48,863 bases of DNA. It comes from Lactiplantibacillus dongliensis (lineage in GTDB: Bacteria; Bacillota; Bacilli; Lactobacillales; Lactobacillaceae). A program made the position numbers and the translations under genes. Each line of letters starts with the position of its first letter. Positions within the stretch are counted from its first letter, which is position 1. Positions 1 through 7,003 of the stretch are shown in pieces. The notes under the pieces were generated by a model, which was not told the DNA's origin, did not search any database, and worked only from the letters and a program-made list of their open reading frames with translations. The DNA lies in the NCBI RefSeq assembly GCF_005405105.1, contig NZ_BJDK01000029.1:1-48863 (forward strand). Direction: 5' to 3'.

Positions 1-72
1 ATATGGTGGAAATAGTGAAGCAATGCGTTCCCACTGGTCATCTTCAAGTTCATAACGTTTAGGCACTGTCAT
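1..72 (-). CDS. IS5-family transposase, N-terminal 24 residues (cut by window edge)
   Basis: Reading leftwards from an ATG at 72 gives MTVPKRYELEDDQWERIASL followed by FPPY and then the window ends. The KRYEL..DQWERI...FPP pattern is the usual N-terminus of the IS4/IS5-type transposase (IS5 subgroup, first frame when split). The rest lies outside the window, so whether the element is intact is unknown. The 120 bases between this start and the mazG-like gene should contain the IS terminal inverted repeat, but its boundary cannot be fixed with one end only. Confidence 0.7.
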   Translation of the reverse strand, partial: MTVPKRYELEDDQWERIASLFPPY

Positions 73-212
73 GGTAAGACCTCAATTCGTTTTTACCAAG
101 ATTATACCTAAAAAAGATGTTTTCAAACAGACCCTAATAACAATGTCTTCTTCATTTACAAAAATCCCCTTAGTTTAGTTAACCTTCAAAGCTAATCTTC
201 CGTCTTCCAATG

Positions 213-500
213 TCAGCCTTGATTGAACTTCATCTTCTTGGCAACAATGTCTAACGGATCAACCTGAAGTTTTTCACACATATAAAATGCATAAATCAAC
301 GTATCTGCTAACTCTTCTTCCAAATGTTGGCGTTCCTCATCACTTAAGTCATGATTGCTCGGTTGCCATTGGAAAATCTCCAGTACTTCACTGGCTTCCA
401 AATTCAAAGAAAGGGCTAGATCCTTTAAATTATGATATTTTTGCCAACCCTTTTTATCACGAAAAGCAATCAACGCTTGTTCTACTTCTTGATAGGTCAT
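213..500 (-). CDS. MazG-like nucleotide pyrophosphohydrolase (C-terminus shortened)
   Basis: A 95-residue protein of the all-alpha NTP-PPase (MazG/RS21-C6-like) class, which hydrolyses nucleoside or deoxynucleoside triphosphates to monophosphate and pyrophosphate. The metal-binding pattern is visible: NLEASEVLEIFQW (helix with the ExxE pair), then EELADTLIYAF (EExxD). The start ATG at 500 directly follows the TAG stop of the GIY-YIG/DUF2075 gene, so the two are translated from one message. The frame ends at TGA 213-215, but the same frame continues with H-W-K-T-E-D and a TAG at 192-194. CGA to TGA would be a single change, and family members commonly end in a basic R-H-W type tail, so the last seven residues may have been lost (inference). 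The core motifs are intact, so activity is still possible. It could act as a house-cleaning enzyme or as the nucleotide-depleting half of a defence pair with its neighbour. Confidence 0.8.
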   Translation of the reverse strand: MTYQEVEQALIAFRDKKGWQKYHNLKDLALSLNLEASEVLEIFQWQPSNHDLSDEERQHLEEELADTLIYAFYMCEKLQVDPLDIVAKKMKFNQG

Positions 501-2435
501 CTATAAGTCCTCCAGAATATGTTTGGTACCAGCGGCAGTCAATAAAGCCTGTTGCAACGCATCATCCACGGCATAAAGATATAAGCCGTGCACACCGCGC
601 GTCAGCAAAACATTTAATTCATTGCGTAACAACTCTTTTGCCACTGAGATCGACTTCCCTTTCCAAGTTCGGTGTTTCGTTGCATGACCATTCATGCTCG
701 CACTGGGATTAAAGACAACTTTCCCATCCCGGTACGTTACCGAAGGGCCAATAATTAAGCCGGCATAGTTCAAGTCAAACCCTTGAATGGTAAACGTTGA
801 CCCCACCTCGCCAATGGTTTGCGGTTGTTCAGCCCAAGCCAGTGTCTTATTCTTCTTTTTTTGTTTCCGTGACTTAACCTTCACTTGTAAGTTCCAAGGT
901 AACTCCCAAGTGCCGACCTTTACATTCCACGTATCACCATCGACTAGCTTTTTAGCCTTAACAAACTTCCAATCGAAAGTCGCCAACATTCTGGCTAGAC
1001 TTGCAGGTGCGTTGCCTTTCTTTTGATCCAAATACTTAATCTTTTGATAGAGTTCATCCGGTGTGCGGGCTACTTTTAAGTCATAGTGCTCATCGTCCGG
1101 AATCTTATCCAATTGTTGATTAATGGCTAATTGGTGCAACCAGTCAACCGTCTCAGCGCTGGCATCCATTCGTTCCTGACCTTCCAAAGTAATCGTGTTT
1201 CCGGTACGCGATGCAGTCGCTTCTAGTTCACGAATCGCTTCATCGTCCATATACTCTTCAGTCGTCAGGATTTGATACTTGTCAAAAACAATGATGACCA
1301 CTTTTGCCAGCTTCAATAAATCATCCAACTGATTTTTACCTTGATAGGATTGTTTACCTTGAGTCCATAGCAGATGCGCTTCATCGACTAAAATAACATC
1401 AGCCTTCTTTGAACCTGGCTTTTTATGTTCATTGATGAAGTGGGTCGGTTTACTAACAATATCTTCATTATCGCGATCTAGCCCTAACTTATGGGCAATC
1501 TGCTTGTACACAGTCAACTGTTCGTTATGATTAATCAGCAACGTCACCGCCCGATCACCAGTCAATTGACTATTAACCAAATCATTGAATAAGTTGCTTA
1601 ATAATACGGTTTTACCCGTTCCGGCTTGACCTGCAATAAATATGACCGCTGCCTTTTCATTATCCACTTGCTTTGCACGGGTTAGGACTTGTTCAACCCG
1701 ATCAAAGATTTCATTTTTACCCGCAAGTTGCTTTTCATTGAGTGAATGAAAGGGTGAGGCTTTGAAGATGGCCGAATTTTCAACATCTTTTTGCACTGGG
1801 AACAGTTCCGGCTTCTTATCTCGCAAGGCCTCCCAGACACCAGCAAAAATCTGGTCAAATTGATCCGACATAAAATACTTCCGTTGGGGATTCGTCCGCC
1901 GATTATTCAAATGCTGAATATGGTCAACACTCAATAAGTACATCATCAAACGGTTTTCGATATCTAAAGTTAGCGACTTATTAAAATACTGATCACCAAC
2001 CACCATCATTTCCGCATGCGGACTATCTTTGAGTTTTTTCCAATCTGCTCTGATTTTGGCATCATCATCTAGATGTTGCCGCGTCCGTTGACCAATATTG
2101 CTCGTCTCACCAACATAAACGGTAAATGCTGGTAACCTATTTTGCCGTGGCTTATCCGACTTATCCGTAATTACATAAACAGTCGGATATTCAAAGATAA
2201 GCTCATCATCATGGCTGCTCGCTTCTAAAGCCTCTTCATAATCAACATTGTAAGGAACCACATCCACAACCGGCTTAACTTCCACCCGTGGTTCAACTGA
2301 TTTAGTCTCATCCAAGTTTGCAATGCTCCAATCTATGTATTCGTTATACCTATTATCTAATAAACCACGGTAACCTGTCGATACCTTTTCAATAATTTCA
2401 CTGATGGCGTTAAACCTAACTGTTTTACGACACAA
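501..2435 (-). CDS. GIY-YIG nuclease-DUF2075 helicase fusion
   Basis: A 644-residue two-domain protein. Residues about 84-165 carry a GIY-YIG nuclease fold: TVYVIT, then VYVGETSNIGQRTRQHL with the conserved Arg, and a catalytic-type Glu in LDIENRL (about 160). Residues about 240-640 are a DUF2075 (Schlafen group 3-like) superfamily 1 ATPase/helicase: Walker A GQAGTGKT at 269-276, Walker B VILVDEAH at 347-354. The start used here is TTG at 2435 with no clear ribosome binding site; an internal start is possible because the first 50 or so residues look poorly conserved. It is immediately upstream of the MazG-like gene with no gap, and 109 bases downstream of comK on the same strand. GIY-YIG/DUF2075 proteins are common in lactobacilli and often sit in defence-rich regions; the function here is inferred, not shown. 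Confidence 0.85.
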   Translation of the reverse strand: MCRKTVRFNAISEIIEKVSTGYRGLLDNRYNEYIDWSIANLDETKSVEPRVEVKPVVDVVPYNVDYEEALEASSHDDELIFEYPTVYVITDKSDKPRQNRLPAFTVYVGETSNIGQRTRQHLDDDAKIRADWKKLKDSPHAEMMVVGDQYFNKSLTLDIENRLMMYLLSVDHIQHLNNRRTNPQRKYFMSDQFDQIFAGVWEALRDKKPELFPVQKDVENSAIFKASPFHSLNEKQLAGKNEIFDRVEQVLTRAKQVDNEKAAVIFIAGQAGTGKTVLLSNLFNDLVNSQLTGDRAVTLLINHNEQLTVYKQIAHKLGLDRDNEDIVSKPTHFINEHKKPGSKKADVILVDEAHLLWTQGKQSYQGKNQLDDLLKLAKVVIIVFDKYQILTTEEYMDDEAIRELEATASRTGNTITLEGQERMDASAETVDWLHQLAINQQLDKIPDDEHYDLKVARTPDELYQKIKYLDQKKGNAPASLARMLATFDWKFVKAKKLVDGDTWNVKVGTWELPWNLQVKVKSRKQKKKNKTLAWAEQPQTIGEVGSTFTIQGFDLNYAGLIIGPSVTYRDGKVVFNPSASMNGHATKHRTWKGKSISVAKELLRNELNVLLTRGVHGLYLYAVDDALQQALLTAAGTKHILEDL

Positions 2436-2544
2436 AAATAGCGGTCAGTCTCGGTAACCAGTACCCTTGAGAATTGACCACTGTTGTTAGTGTAACCCTA
2501 ACGATCAACTGTGTCTTTCAATTAGACGATAGCCGGATTCAACA

Positions 2545-3303
2545 TTACACAACCTGCTCAGACTTACAACGACCGCCAAAATAAGCCAATAACCACCCTT
2601 CCAGATCATCCCCATCAACTGGCAAGCCATACTGTTCCAGATTCAATCGTTGGCTGAAATTCCGATAACCAGCATATTCCAATTCATCTGCTAATTGACT
2701 GCCAGCAATGGCACCACCATACAAATATCGTTGATAGTAAGCATCATCCGCCGCCAATTGCAATTGTAAGAACTTCGCTCGCTGAATTTGTTTCACGACA
2801 GCGCGTTTTGTAATGGGCACACTTAAACGCACCCCATTCCACAATTGAATGGTCGTGCCGGTGCCATCCGCTTCAGCCTGACAATATTGATGACCGCCAA
2901 ACCAATGATGACCTGGTAAATGCCGAAAAGTGACCGGCAAAAACTGCATGTCCTTACAAATCATTGGTAGTTTATGCTTGGACATGCCTAATAACCCCAC
3001 CAAATCACGCATGCGCTGTTGCGACCCGACCCGGAGACTCTGCATGACGACTTGCATTAATTGTGGCACTGTCTGACTCGTACTGACGATGCCCCGCTCA
3101 CTATCCAAAATAATTGCATTGGCGGTATTAATCAAATGACGCGTGTCAAGAACAAAGAAAGTCTTCAAATAGTCCACTTGCACCCCATCGATTCGTTGCC
3201 CCCGAATCAACAGTCCTTCTAAATCCGTTAAATCATAGCAGTCAACGGTTGGTGGCCAATACTGTTCATCACGATGAACCCGTTCACGGAAACTTGTTAT
3301 CAT
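2545..3303 (-). CDS. comK: ComK-family competence transcription factor
   Basis: A 252-residue protein, longer than the roughly 190-residue Bacillus ComK. The central part aligns by eye with ComK: GSQQRMRDL...SKHKLPM with M-Q-F-L-P-V-T matches the region around R-K-A-G-T-Y-E-V and S-H-K-P-P-I-M, and IQLWNGVRLSVPIT matches the VTFSNGKTMELPIS strand pair. ComK activates late competence genes (DNA uptake machinery) by binding A/T-rich K-boxes. The ATG at 3303 follows AAGGAG with an 8-base spacer. It is transcribed away from a sigma-70-like factor across a 267-base shared region, which suggests a two-regulator competence switch. The extra length is in the N-terminus. Identification is by remembered family pattern; DNA-binding residues were not checked. 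Confidence 0.75.
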   Translation of the reverse strand: MITSFRERVHRDEQYWPPTVDCYDLTDLEGLLIRGQRIDGVQVDYLKTFFVLDTRHLINTANAIILDSERGIVSTSQTVPQLMQVVMQSLRVGSQQRMRDLVGLLGMSKHKLPMICKDMQFLPVTFRHLPGHHWFGGHQYCQAEADGTGTTIQLWNGVRLSVPITKRAVVKQIQRAKFLQLQLAADDAYYQRYLYGGAIAGSQLADELEYAGYRNFSQRLNLEQYGLPVDGDDLEGWLLAYFGGRCKSEQVV

Positions 3304-3437
3304 ACTTGAAACTCCTTTATAGATGCGGCCTTTAAGCCGATACTGACAGACTTATCCATACAAAATGACTATTTCTTTCATAGATTGCCTTAGTTTTCTG
3401 AAAATAGCAAATTTGAAGCTTCAAAATCATAACAATA

Positions 3438-3487
3438 CTACTATTAGTAGGCTTTTGGTTCGTTTTTAGCTAAAAAGTATCGTTTTT
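3438..3487. promoter_or_regulatory. Palindrome-rich divergent control region between comK and the sigma factor
   Basis: Three symmetric elements are packed into 50 bases: CTACTATTAGTAG at 3438-3450, the perfect palindrome TTTTTAGCTAAAAA at 3463-3476, and AAAAAGTATCGTTTTT at 3472-3487. The last resembles the A4-N5-T4 K-box bound by ComK except that the spacer is 6 when all five A and T are counted. Autoregulation by ComK is a reasonable inference only. Confidence 0.4.
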
Positions 3488-3570
3488 GTTAACTAGTCAC
3501 CCAACGTTCGTCCACTTATACTGAACCTAACCTTGGCCAAGGTAAAACTAACCAATAAAGGAATAACTTC

Positions 3571-4113
3571 ATGCGAACTGATCGATTTGAAAACCAAGCA
3601 GCTTTTGACCTATTAGCCCAGCCAGAACACCAACGACTCTTGTACGGCGCCTTAAAAGCAGCCAATGTCACTCGGGGTCATCCTCACTTTGAGGATTGCG
3701 TTACCACGGCCCACCTGACTTGGCTATCGACCTACCAGAATTTTGAACCGGACTTACCCGCTAACCTCACCGATTTCCGAAAGTTCGCCTTTCGCCGCAT
3801 TAAATGGCGCACGGTTGACTATTTAAGGAAACAGACACTGAGAGCCCAACACCAAGTCCCGTTAGATGCCGCGGCTGACATGAGTGTCATACCGATGGCC
3901 GTTAAGGAACGCGAATGGTTACTGACCGACTTATTAACCGCCTTGCTGGATCAATGTAAACCGGGTGAACGGATTTATCTGACCGAATTCTTTTTAGAAG
4001 AACAATCGGTGGCGGACATTATGCATACCCACGGCGTCAGTCGCCGCACCGTGTTTAACTGGCGTGCCAGTCTACTCAAACGCGCAACCGACCTTTATCA
4101 TCAACAACCGTAA
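3571..4113 (+). CDS. Sigma-70-like alternative sigma factor (ComX/SigH-type)
   Basis: A 180-residue protein of the size of group-4/SigH-ComX sigma factors. Region 2 is recognisable around residues 66-90 (DFRKFAFRRIKWRTVDYLRKQ), and region 4 at about 130-170 contains a helix-turn-helix: ERIYLTEFFLEEQSVADIM followed by HTHGVSRRTVFNW. It should direct RNA polymerase to a dedicated promoter set; beside comK, that set is probably late competence genes. The ATG at 3571 follows AAAGGA by about 9 bases. A small immunity-like gene follows 115 bases downstream on the same strand. Several lactic acid bacteria use such a factor as the master competence regulator, but no target promoter is visible here. 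Confidence 0.75.
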   Translation: MRTDRFENQAAFDLLAQPEHQRLLYGALKAANVTRGHPHFEDCVTTAHLTWLSTYQNFEPDLPANLTDFRKFAFRRIKWRTVDYLRKQTLRAQHQVPLDAAADMSVIPMAVKEREWLLTDLLTALLDQCKPGERIYLTEFFLEEQSVADIMHTHGVSRRTVFNWRASLLKRATDLYHQQP

Positions 4114-4228
4114 TTCTCCATTCACTTTGATGGCCATCATAACTAGTGCTACACTGAAATTACAGTCAATTGGCCAAGCTACTTGTGATCACGTAGATTG
4201 GTCATCATTATTAGAGGGGGCATTTAAT

Positions 4229-4531
4229 ATGACTGAAACGAACACCCGTAACACCCAAGTAAAGACCTTGATCAAGCAACTGTACAACTCAACTGACGAT
4301 ACACGGTTGCAAAAGCCGTTGCTAAAAGCGTATCAACGACTCGAAGCTGGTACTGACGTTAGCGACCTGGCCGCACACGCTGCTAGTGCCGTCAATTATA
4401 TCCGTAACATCAACGAGTTGTCATTCTCACCACAACAAGAAACCTGGTGGCGAGAACTCCGTGACTCAGGTAGCGCCACTATCTTGCACCATGATCCTAA
4501 AGATAACTTATTAGATTTAGACGAAAAGTAG
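4229..4531 (+). CDS. Probable bacteriocin immunity protein (enterocin A immunity-like)
   Basis: A 100-residue protein without a signal peptide. The ATG at 4229 is preceded by AGAGGGGG at 4213-4220 with an 8-base spacer; the open frame continues upstream to 4064, but that part overlaps the sigma gene and has no ribosome binding site. Helical, Leu-rich repeats (LIKQLYNSTDD, LLKAYQRLEAG, AAHAASAVNYIRNINEL) match the four-helix bundle layout of EntA/PedB-type immunity proteins, which sit on the inner face of the membrane and block the bacteriocin-mannose PTS complex. No bacteriocin gene is adjacent, so it would be an orphan immunity gene. The assignment rests on size and helix pattern and is only moderate. 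Confidence 0.5.
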   Translation: MTETNTRNTQVKTLIKQLYNSTDDTRLQKPLLKAYQRLEAGTDVSDLAAHAASAVNYIRNINELSFSPQQETWWRELRDSGSATILHHDPKDNLLDLDEK

Positions 4532-4540
4532 TTTCAACCA

Positions 4541-4600
4541 AAAAAATTAGCCCATTATCTGACCGTTTTAAACGAGTCTAAGGTAATGGGCTAATTTTTA
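4541..4600. terminator. Bidirectional terminator between the immunity gene and nadC
   Basis: Perfect 11-bp stem TTAGCCCATTA (4547-4557) / TAATGGGCTAA (4584-4594), preceded by A6 (4541-4546) and followed by T5, so it can end transcription from both converging genes. Confidence 0.85.
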
Positions 4601-4619
4601 TACTTGCTACTAATATGGC

Positions 4620-5459
4620 TTACTTGTCAGTTTCAATCTCCAAAGATAAATCCAACGCCGTAACACTATGCGTGAGATACCCCAACGAAATATAATCAAC
4701 ACCAGTCCCCGCATACTGTGCCAAAGTGGTTGGCGTAATGCCGCCTGAGACTTCCACTTTAATCGGTTTGGGGATCAATTGCCGCCACGCTTTAACCGTT
4801 GCTGGTGATTGATTATCGATCATAATCATCTCCACCTGACTCGCAACTGCCGCCTGTAATTGGGTCCGTGTTTCAACTTCGACTTCAATAATCTTCGTCG
4901 GCCCAATCTGTCGTCGTAGCGCTTGGACCGTGGTCGGCAAATCATCGATCAACACCCAATGATTATCTTTAATCATCACAGCATCGTCGAGACCGAAGCG
5001 ATGGCTTTGTCCGCCGCCAATCACCACGGCGGCTTTATCAAATTGCCGTAACCCGGGTAATGTTTTCCGAGTATCTAAAATAGCAATCTTTGGGTCAGCT
5101 AATTCCTTAATAGCCGCATCGGTGGCCGTGGCAATGCCACTCATCCGTTGCATCAGATTAAGCATCACCCGTTCACCGGCCAACAATTCTACGATTGGGG
5201 CAGTCATGCGACCGACTACCGTTCCCGGCGTCACCCAAGTGCCATCACCGATGACTGCTTCATAGTGACCATGTTCACTTAATATTTGCGCCACGACTGG
5301 CGGAATCACCTGCCCCGCCAAGATCCCCGCTTGTTTCGCAATAATTTCGCCCGTTACCAATTGATTCGGTAACGTTAGTGTACTGATATCACCGCGACCG
5401 AGGTCTTCAGCTAAGAAGTTAGCGATGGCTGGTTGAAGCTGACTAGGACTTAAGATCAC
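4620..5459 (-). CDS. nadC: Nicotinate-nucleotide pyrophosphorylase (quinolinate phosphoribosyltransferase)
   Basis: NadC converts quinolinate and PRPP to nicotinate mononucleotide, CO2 and pyrophosphate, the entry step of NAD synthesis from quinolinate. Family landmarks are present: AEDLGRGDIST near the N-terminus, the RKTLPGLR block, the HRFGLDDAVMIKDNH motif, EVEVET and the C-terminal VSGGI and SLGYLTHS glycine loops of the barrel. The frame is open to an ATG at 5495, which would overlap niaP by 53 bases; GTG at 5459 (279 residues) puts the start next to the homologous region and is preferred, but 5495, 5492 or 5486 cannot be excluded. It forms an operon with the upstream transporter. No nadA or nadB is in the window, so the substrate probably comes from outside the cell. 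Confidence 0.9.
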   Translation of the reverse strand: MILSPSQLQPAIANFLAEDLGRGDISTLTLPNQLVTGEIIAKQAGILAGQVIPPVVAQILSEHGHYEAVIGDGTWVTPGTVVGRMTAPIVELLAGERVMLNLMQRMSGIATATDAAIKELADPKIAILDTRKTLPGLRQFDKAAVVIGGGQSHRFGLDDAVMIKDNHWVLIDDLPTTVQALRRQIGPTKIIEVEVETRTQLQAAVASQVEMIMIDNQSPATVKAWRQLIPKPIKVEVSGGITPTTLAQYAGTGVDYISLGYLTHSVTALDLSLEIETDK

Positions 5460-6642
5460 TAGCAACGCCCGCTTTCTGTTGGGCATCGACATCATGAACG
5501 CCCCAAGTTAAGATAGCAATTCCCAATAATAATAAGATGACGAAGATCCCGAAAATCCCAGGTAAAGGCATCTTAATTTGTAAAAGCAAGCCGACTACAT
5601 ATGGCCCAATCATCGCACCAATGCGACCAATCGACTGCGCAGCACCCATCCCGGTTCCCCGAATGGCTTGTGGAAATTGACTAGGCGTTAACGCAATTAA
5701 GGTTCCCCAAGCACCGAGGTCGAAGAAGGATAGCCAGGCGCCACTCAACAAGACTGAGAAATTACTGCCGGCCAAGCTAAAGGCCAACGCACTCACAATC
5801 GTGCCACTCAAATAAATCGTCAAAACAGACTTCCGACTGATTTTTCCCATTAAGAAGGCGGCTAAATAGTACCCAGGTAACTGCGCCAAACTCATCAATA
5901 ACGTATAGCTAAAGCTGTGAACAATCGAAAAGCCCCGCATGACCAAGATACTTGGCAGCCATAGGAACATCCCGTAATACGTCAACATGACGATGAACCA
6001 GAGTAGCCCCAATAACAGCGTCTTCCGACGAAAAACTGGCGTCCGCCACAAGACTTTATATGAAGGCCGCGTTTGTGGTTCAATCGGTGTTTCTGGTAAA
6101 TGCCGCCGTAATAATAACGTATATAAAATCGTGCAGGCGGTGATTAATACCGTGAGCCGCCAACCAATCAGCGGCATGACCCAAAAGGCTAATAATGACG
6201 CCACAATCCAACCAATCGCCCAAAAGCTATCCGCTAGCACTAACATCTTCGAACGTTGCGTGCCTTGATAACTATCTGCCACTAATGTCGCCGCGACCGG
6301 TAATTCGCCACCAAGACCAATCCCCGTTAAAAAGCGCACAGCGATAAACGCCATAATATTCGGCGTCAACGTTAATAACAGATTGCCAATTGAAAAGATG
6401 GCTAAGGTCAAAATCAACACGTGTTTTCGACCAATCCGATCCGCCAACGCCCCACAAATCAACGCACCCACGACCATCCCTAACGACGTCGTGGCCCCAA
6501 CTAACCCCAATTGCGCCGGTGCCAGTTGCCATTCCGTTTTGATCAACGGCATAATAAAGGACAACATTGCGACATCCATCGCATCAAACAACCAGGCCGT
6601 ACCAATAATGGCTAACAGCCGGTATTCCTTCAATAATTGCAT
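5443..6642 (-). CDS. niaP: MFS pyridine-carboxylate transporter, NiaP-like
   Basis: A 399-residue, 12-helix major facilitator of the NiaP (Bacillus YceI) type. Shared blocks include AWLFDAMDVAMLSFIMPL in helix 1, GALADRIGRKHV after helix 2, FLTGIGLGGELPVAATLV in helix 4, YYGMFLWLPSIL in helix 7 and SFFDLGAWGTL in helix 10, all close to remembered NiaP sequence. NiaP imports nicotinate by proton symport. Here it is translationally coupled to nadC, whose substrate is quinolinate, so this copy may carry quinolinate or a related pyridine acid (inference). GGGGGA precedes the ATG at 6642. Two palindromes lie in the upstream region. Confidence 0.85.
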   Translation of the reverse strand: MQLLKEYRLLAIIGTAWLFDAMDVAMLSFIMPLIKTEWQLAPAQLGLVGATTSLGMVVGALICGALADRIGRKHVLILTLAIFSIGNLLLTLTPNIMAFIAVRFLTGIGLGGELPVAATLVADSYQGTQRSKMLVLADSFWAIGWIVASLLAFWVMPLIGWRLTVLITACTILYTLLLRRHLPETPIEPQTRPSYKVLWRTPVFRRKTLLLGLLWFIVMLTYYGMFLWLPSILVMRGFSIVHSFSYTLLMSLAQLPGYYLAAFLMGKISRKSVLTIYLSGTIVSALAFSLAGSNFSVLLSGAWLSFFDLGAWGTLIALTPSQFPQAIRGTGMGAAQSIGRIGAMIGPYVVGLLLQIKMPLPGIFGIFVILLLLGIAILTWGVHDVDAQQKAGVASDLKS

Positions 6643-6654
6643 CTAATTCCCCCA

Positions 6655-6685
6655 AAGTATAATAAAAGTAATATTTACTTTTATT
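6655..6685 (-). promoter_or_regulatory. Putative promoter and operator of niaP-nadC
   Basis: A perfect palindrome with 11-bp arms AATAAAAGTAA (6661-6671) and TTACTTTTATT (6675-6685) abuts a minus-strand -10-like TATACT (6655-6660). A repressor bound there would cover the promoter. It does not match the remembered NiaR box. Confidence 0.5.
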
Positions 6686-6690
6686 TAGTT

Positions 6691-6770
6691 AAAAAATAAA
6701 AGTCACAATGACTTTTATTCCTTGGGTATCAAGATACTCGTCTTTGACGTTTGTGTCAATGAGTAATAAT
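6691..6770 (-). repeat. Hairpin element A (dispersed, second copy at 13281)
   Basis: Arms AATAAAAGTCA (6695-6705) and TGACTTTTATT (6709-6719) form a perfect hairpin followed on the minus strand by T6, like a terminator; a second weak stem (CTCGTCTTTGAC / GTCAATGAG) precedes it. The whole block of about 80 bases resembles 13281-13362, so it is a dispersed unit, perhaps the 3' end of a small RNA. Confidence 0.55.
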
Positions 6771-7003
6771 TTTAATAGCTTACTCAATAACTGACATTTG
6801 TTAAACGATTAAACTGTGCGCGCTCGAACGCAATTTATTTAGGAAGAATCTGAGTTTCCAAGAAATGAGCTTAAACAGTCATCTTAAAAATGAAGATTAA
6901 TTTGTTTGAAAACTCGGCCCATCTAATATTGCATTGGTGTCTGTTTAGGTTATTTTATGTCTTAGAGACTTCAGCCAGTTAACTGGCATTATATATAATC
7001 TAA
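6771..7003. other. Non-coding stretch with a 14-bp palindrome
   Basis: No gene seen. The perfect palindrome GCCAGTTAACTGGC lies at 6974-6987, about 17 bases after the phosphatase stop codon on the minus strand. It has no loop and no T-run, so it looks more like a protein-binding site than a terminator. Confidence 0.4.

Noticed and set aside
501-2435. Homing endonuclease inside an intron, because of the GIY-YIG motif
   Set aside because: The motif is fused to a full DUF2075 helicase and there is no split host gene around it.
4064-4228. Upstream extension of the immunity-like frame
   Set aside because: It overlaps the sigma factor gene; the strong ribosome binding site is before 4229.
6661-6685. 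NiaR box
   Set aside because: The palindrome does not resemble the remembered NiaR operator of Firmicutes; left as an unidentified operator.
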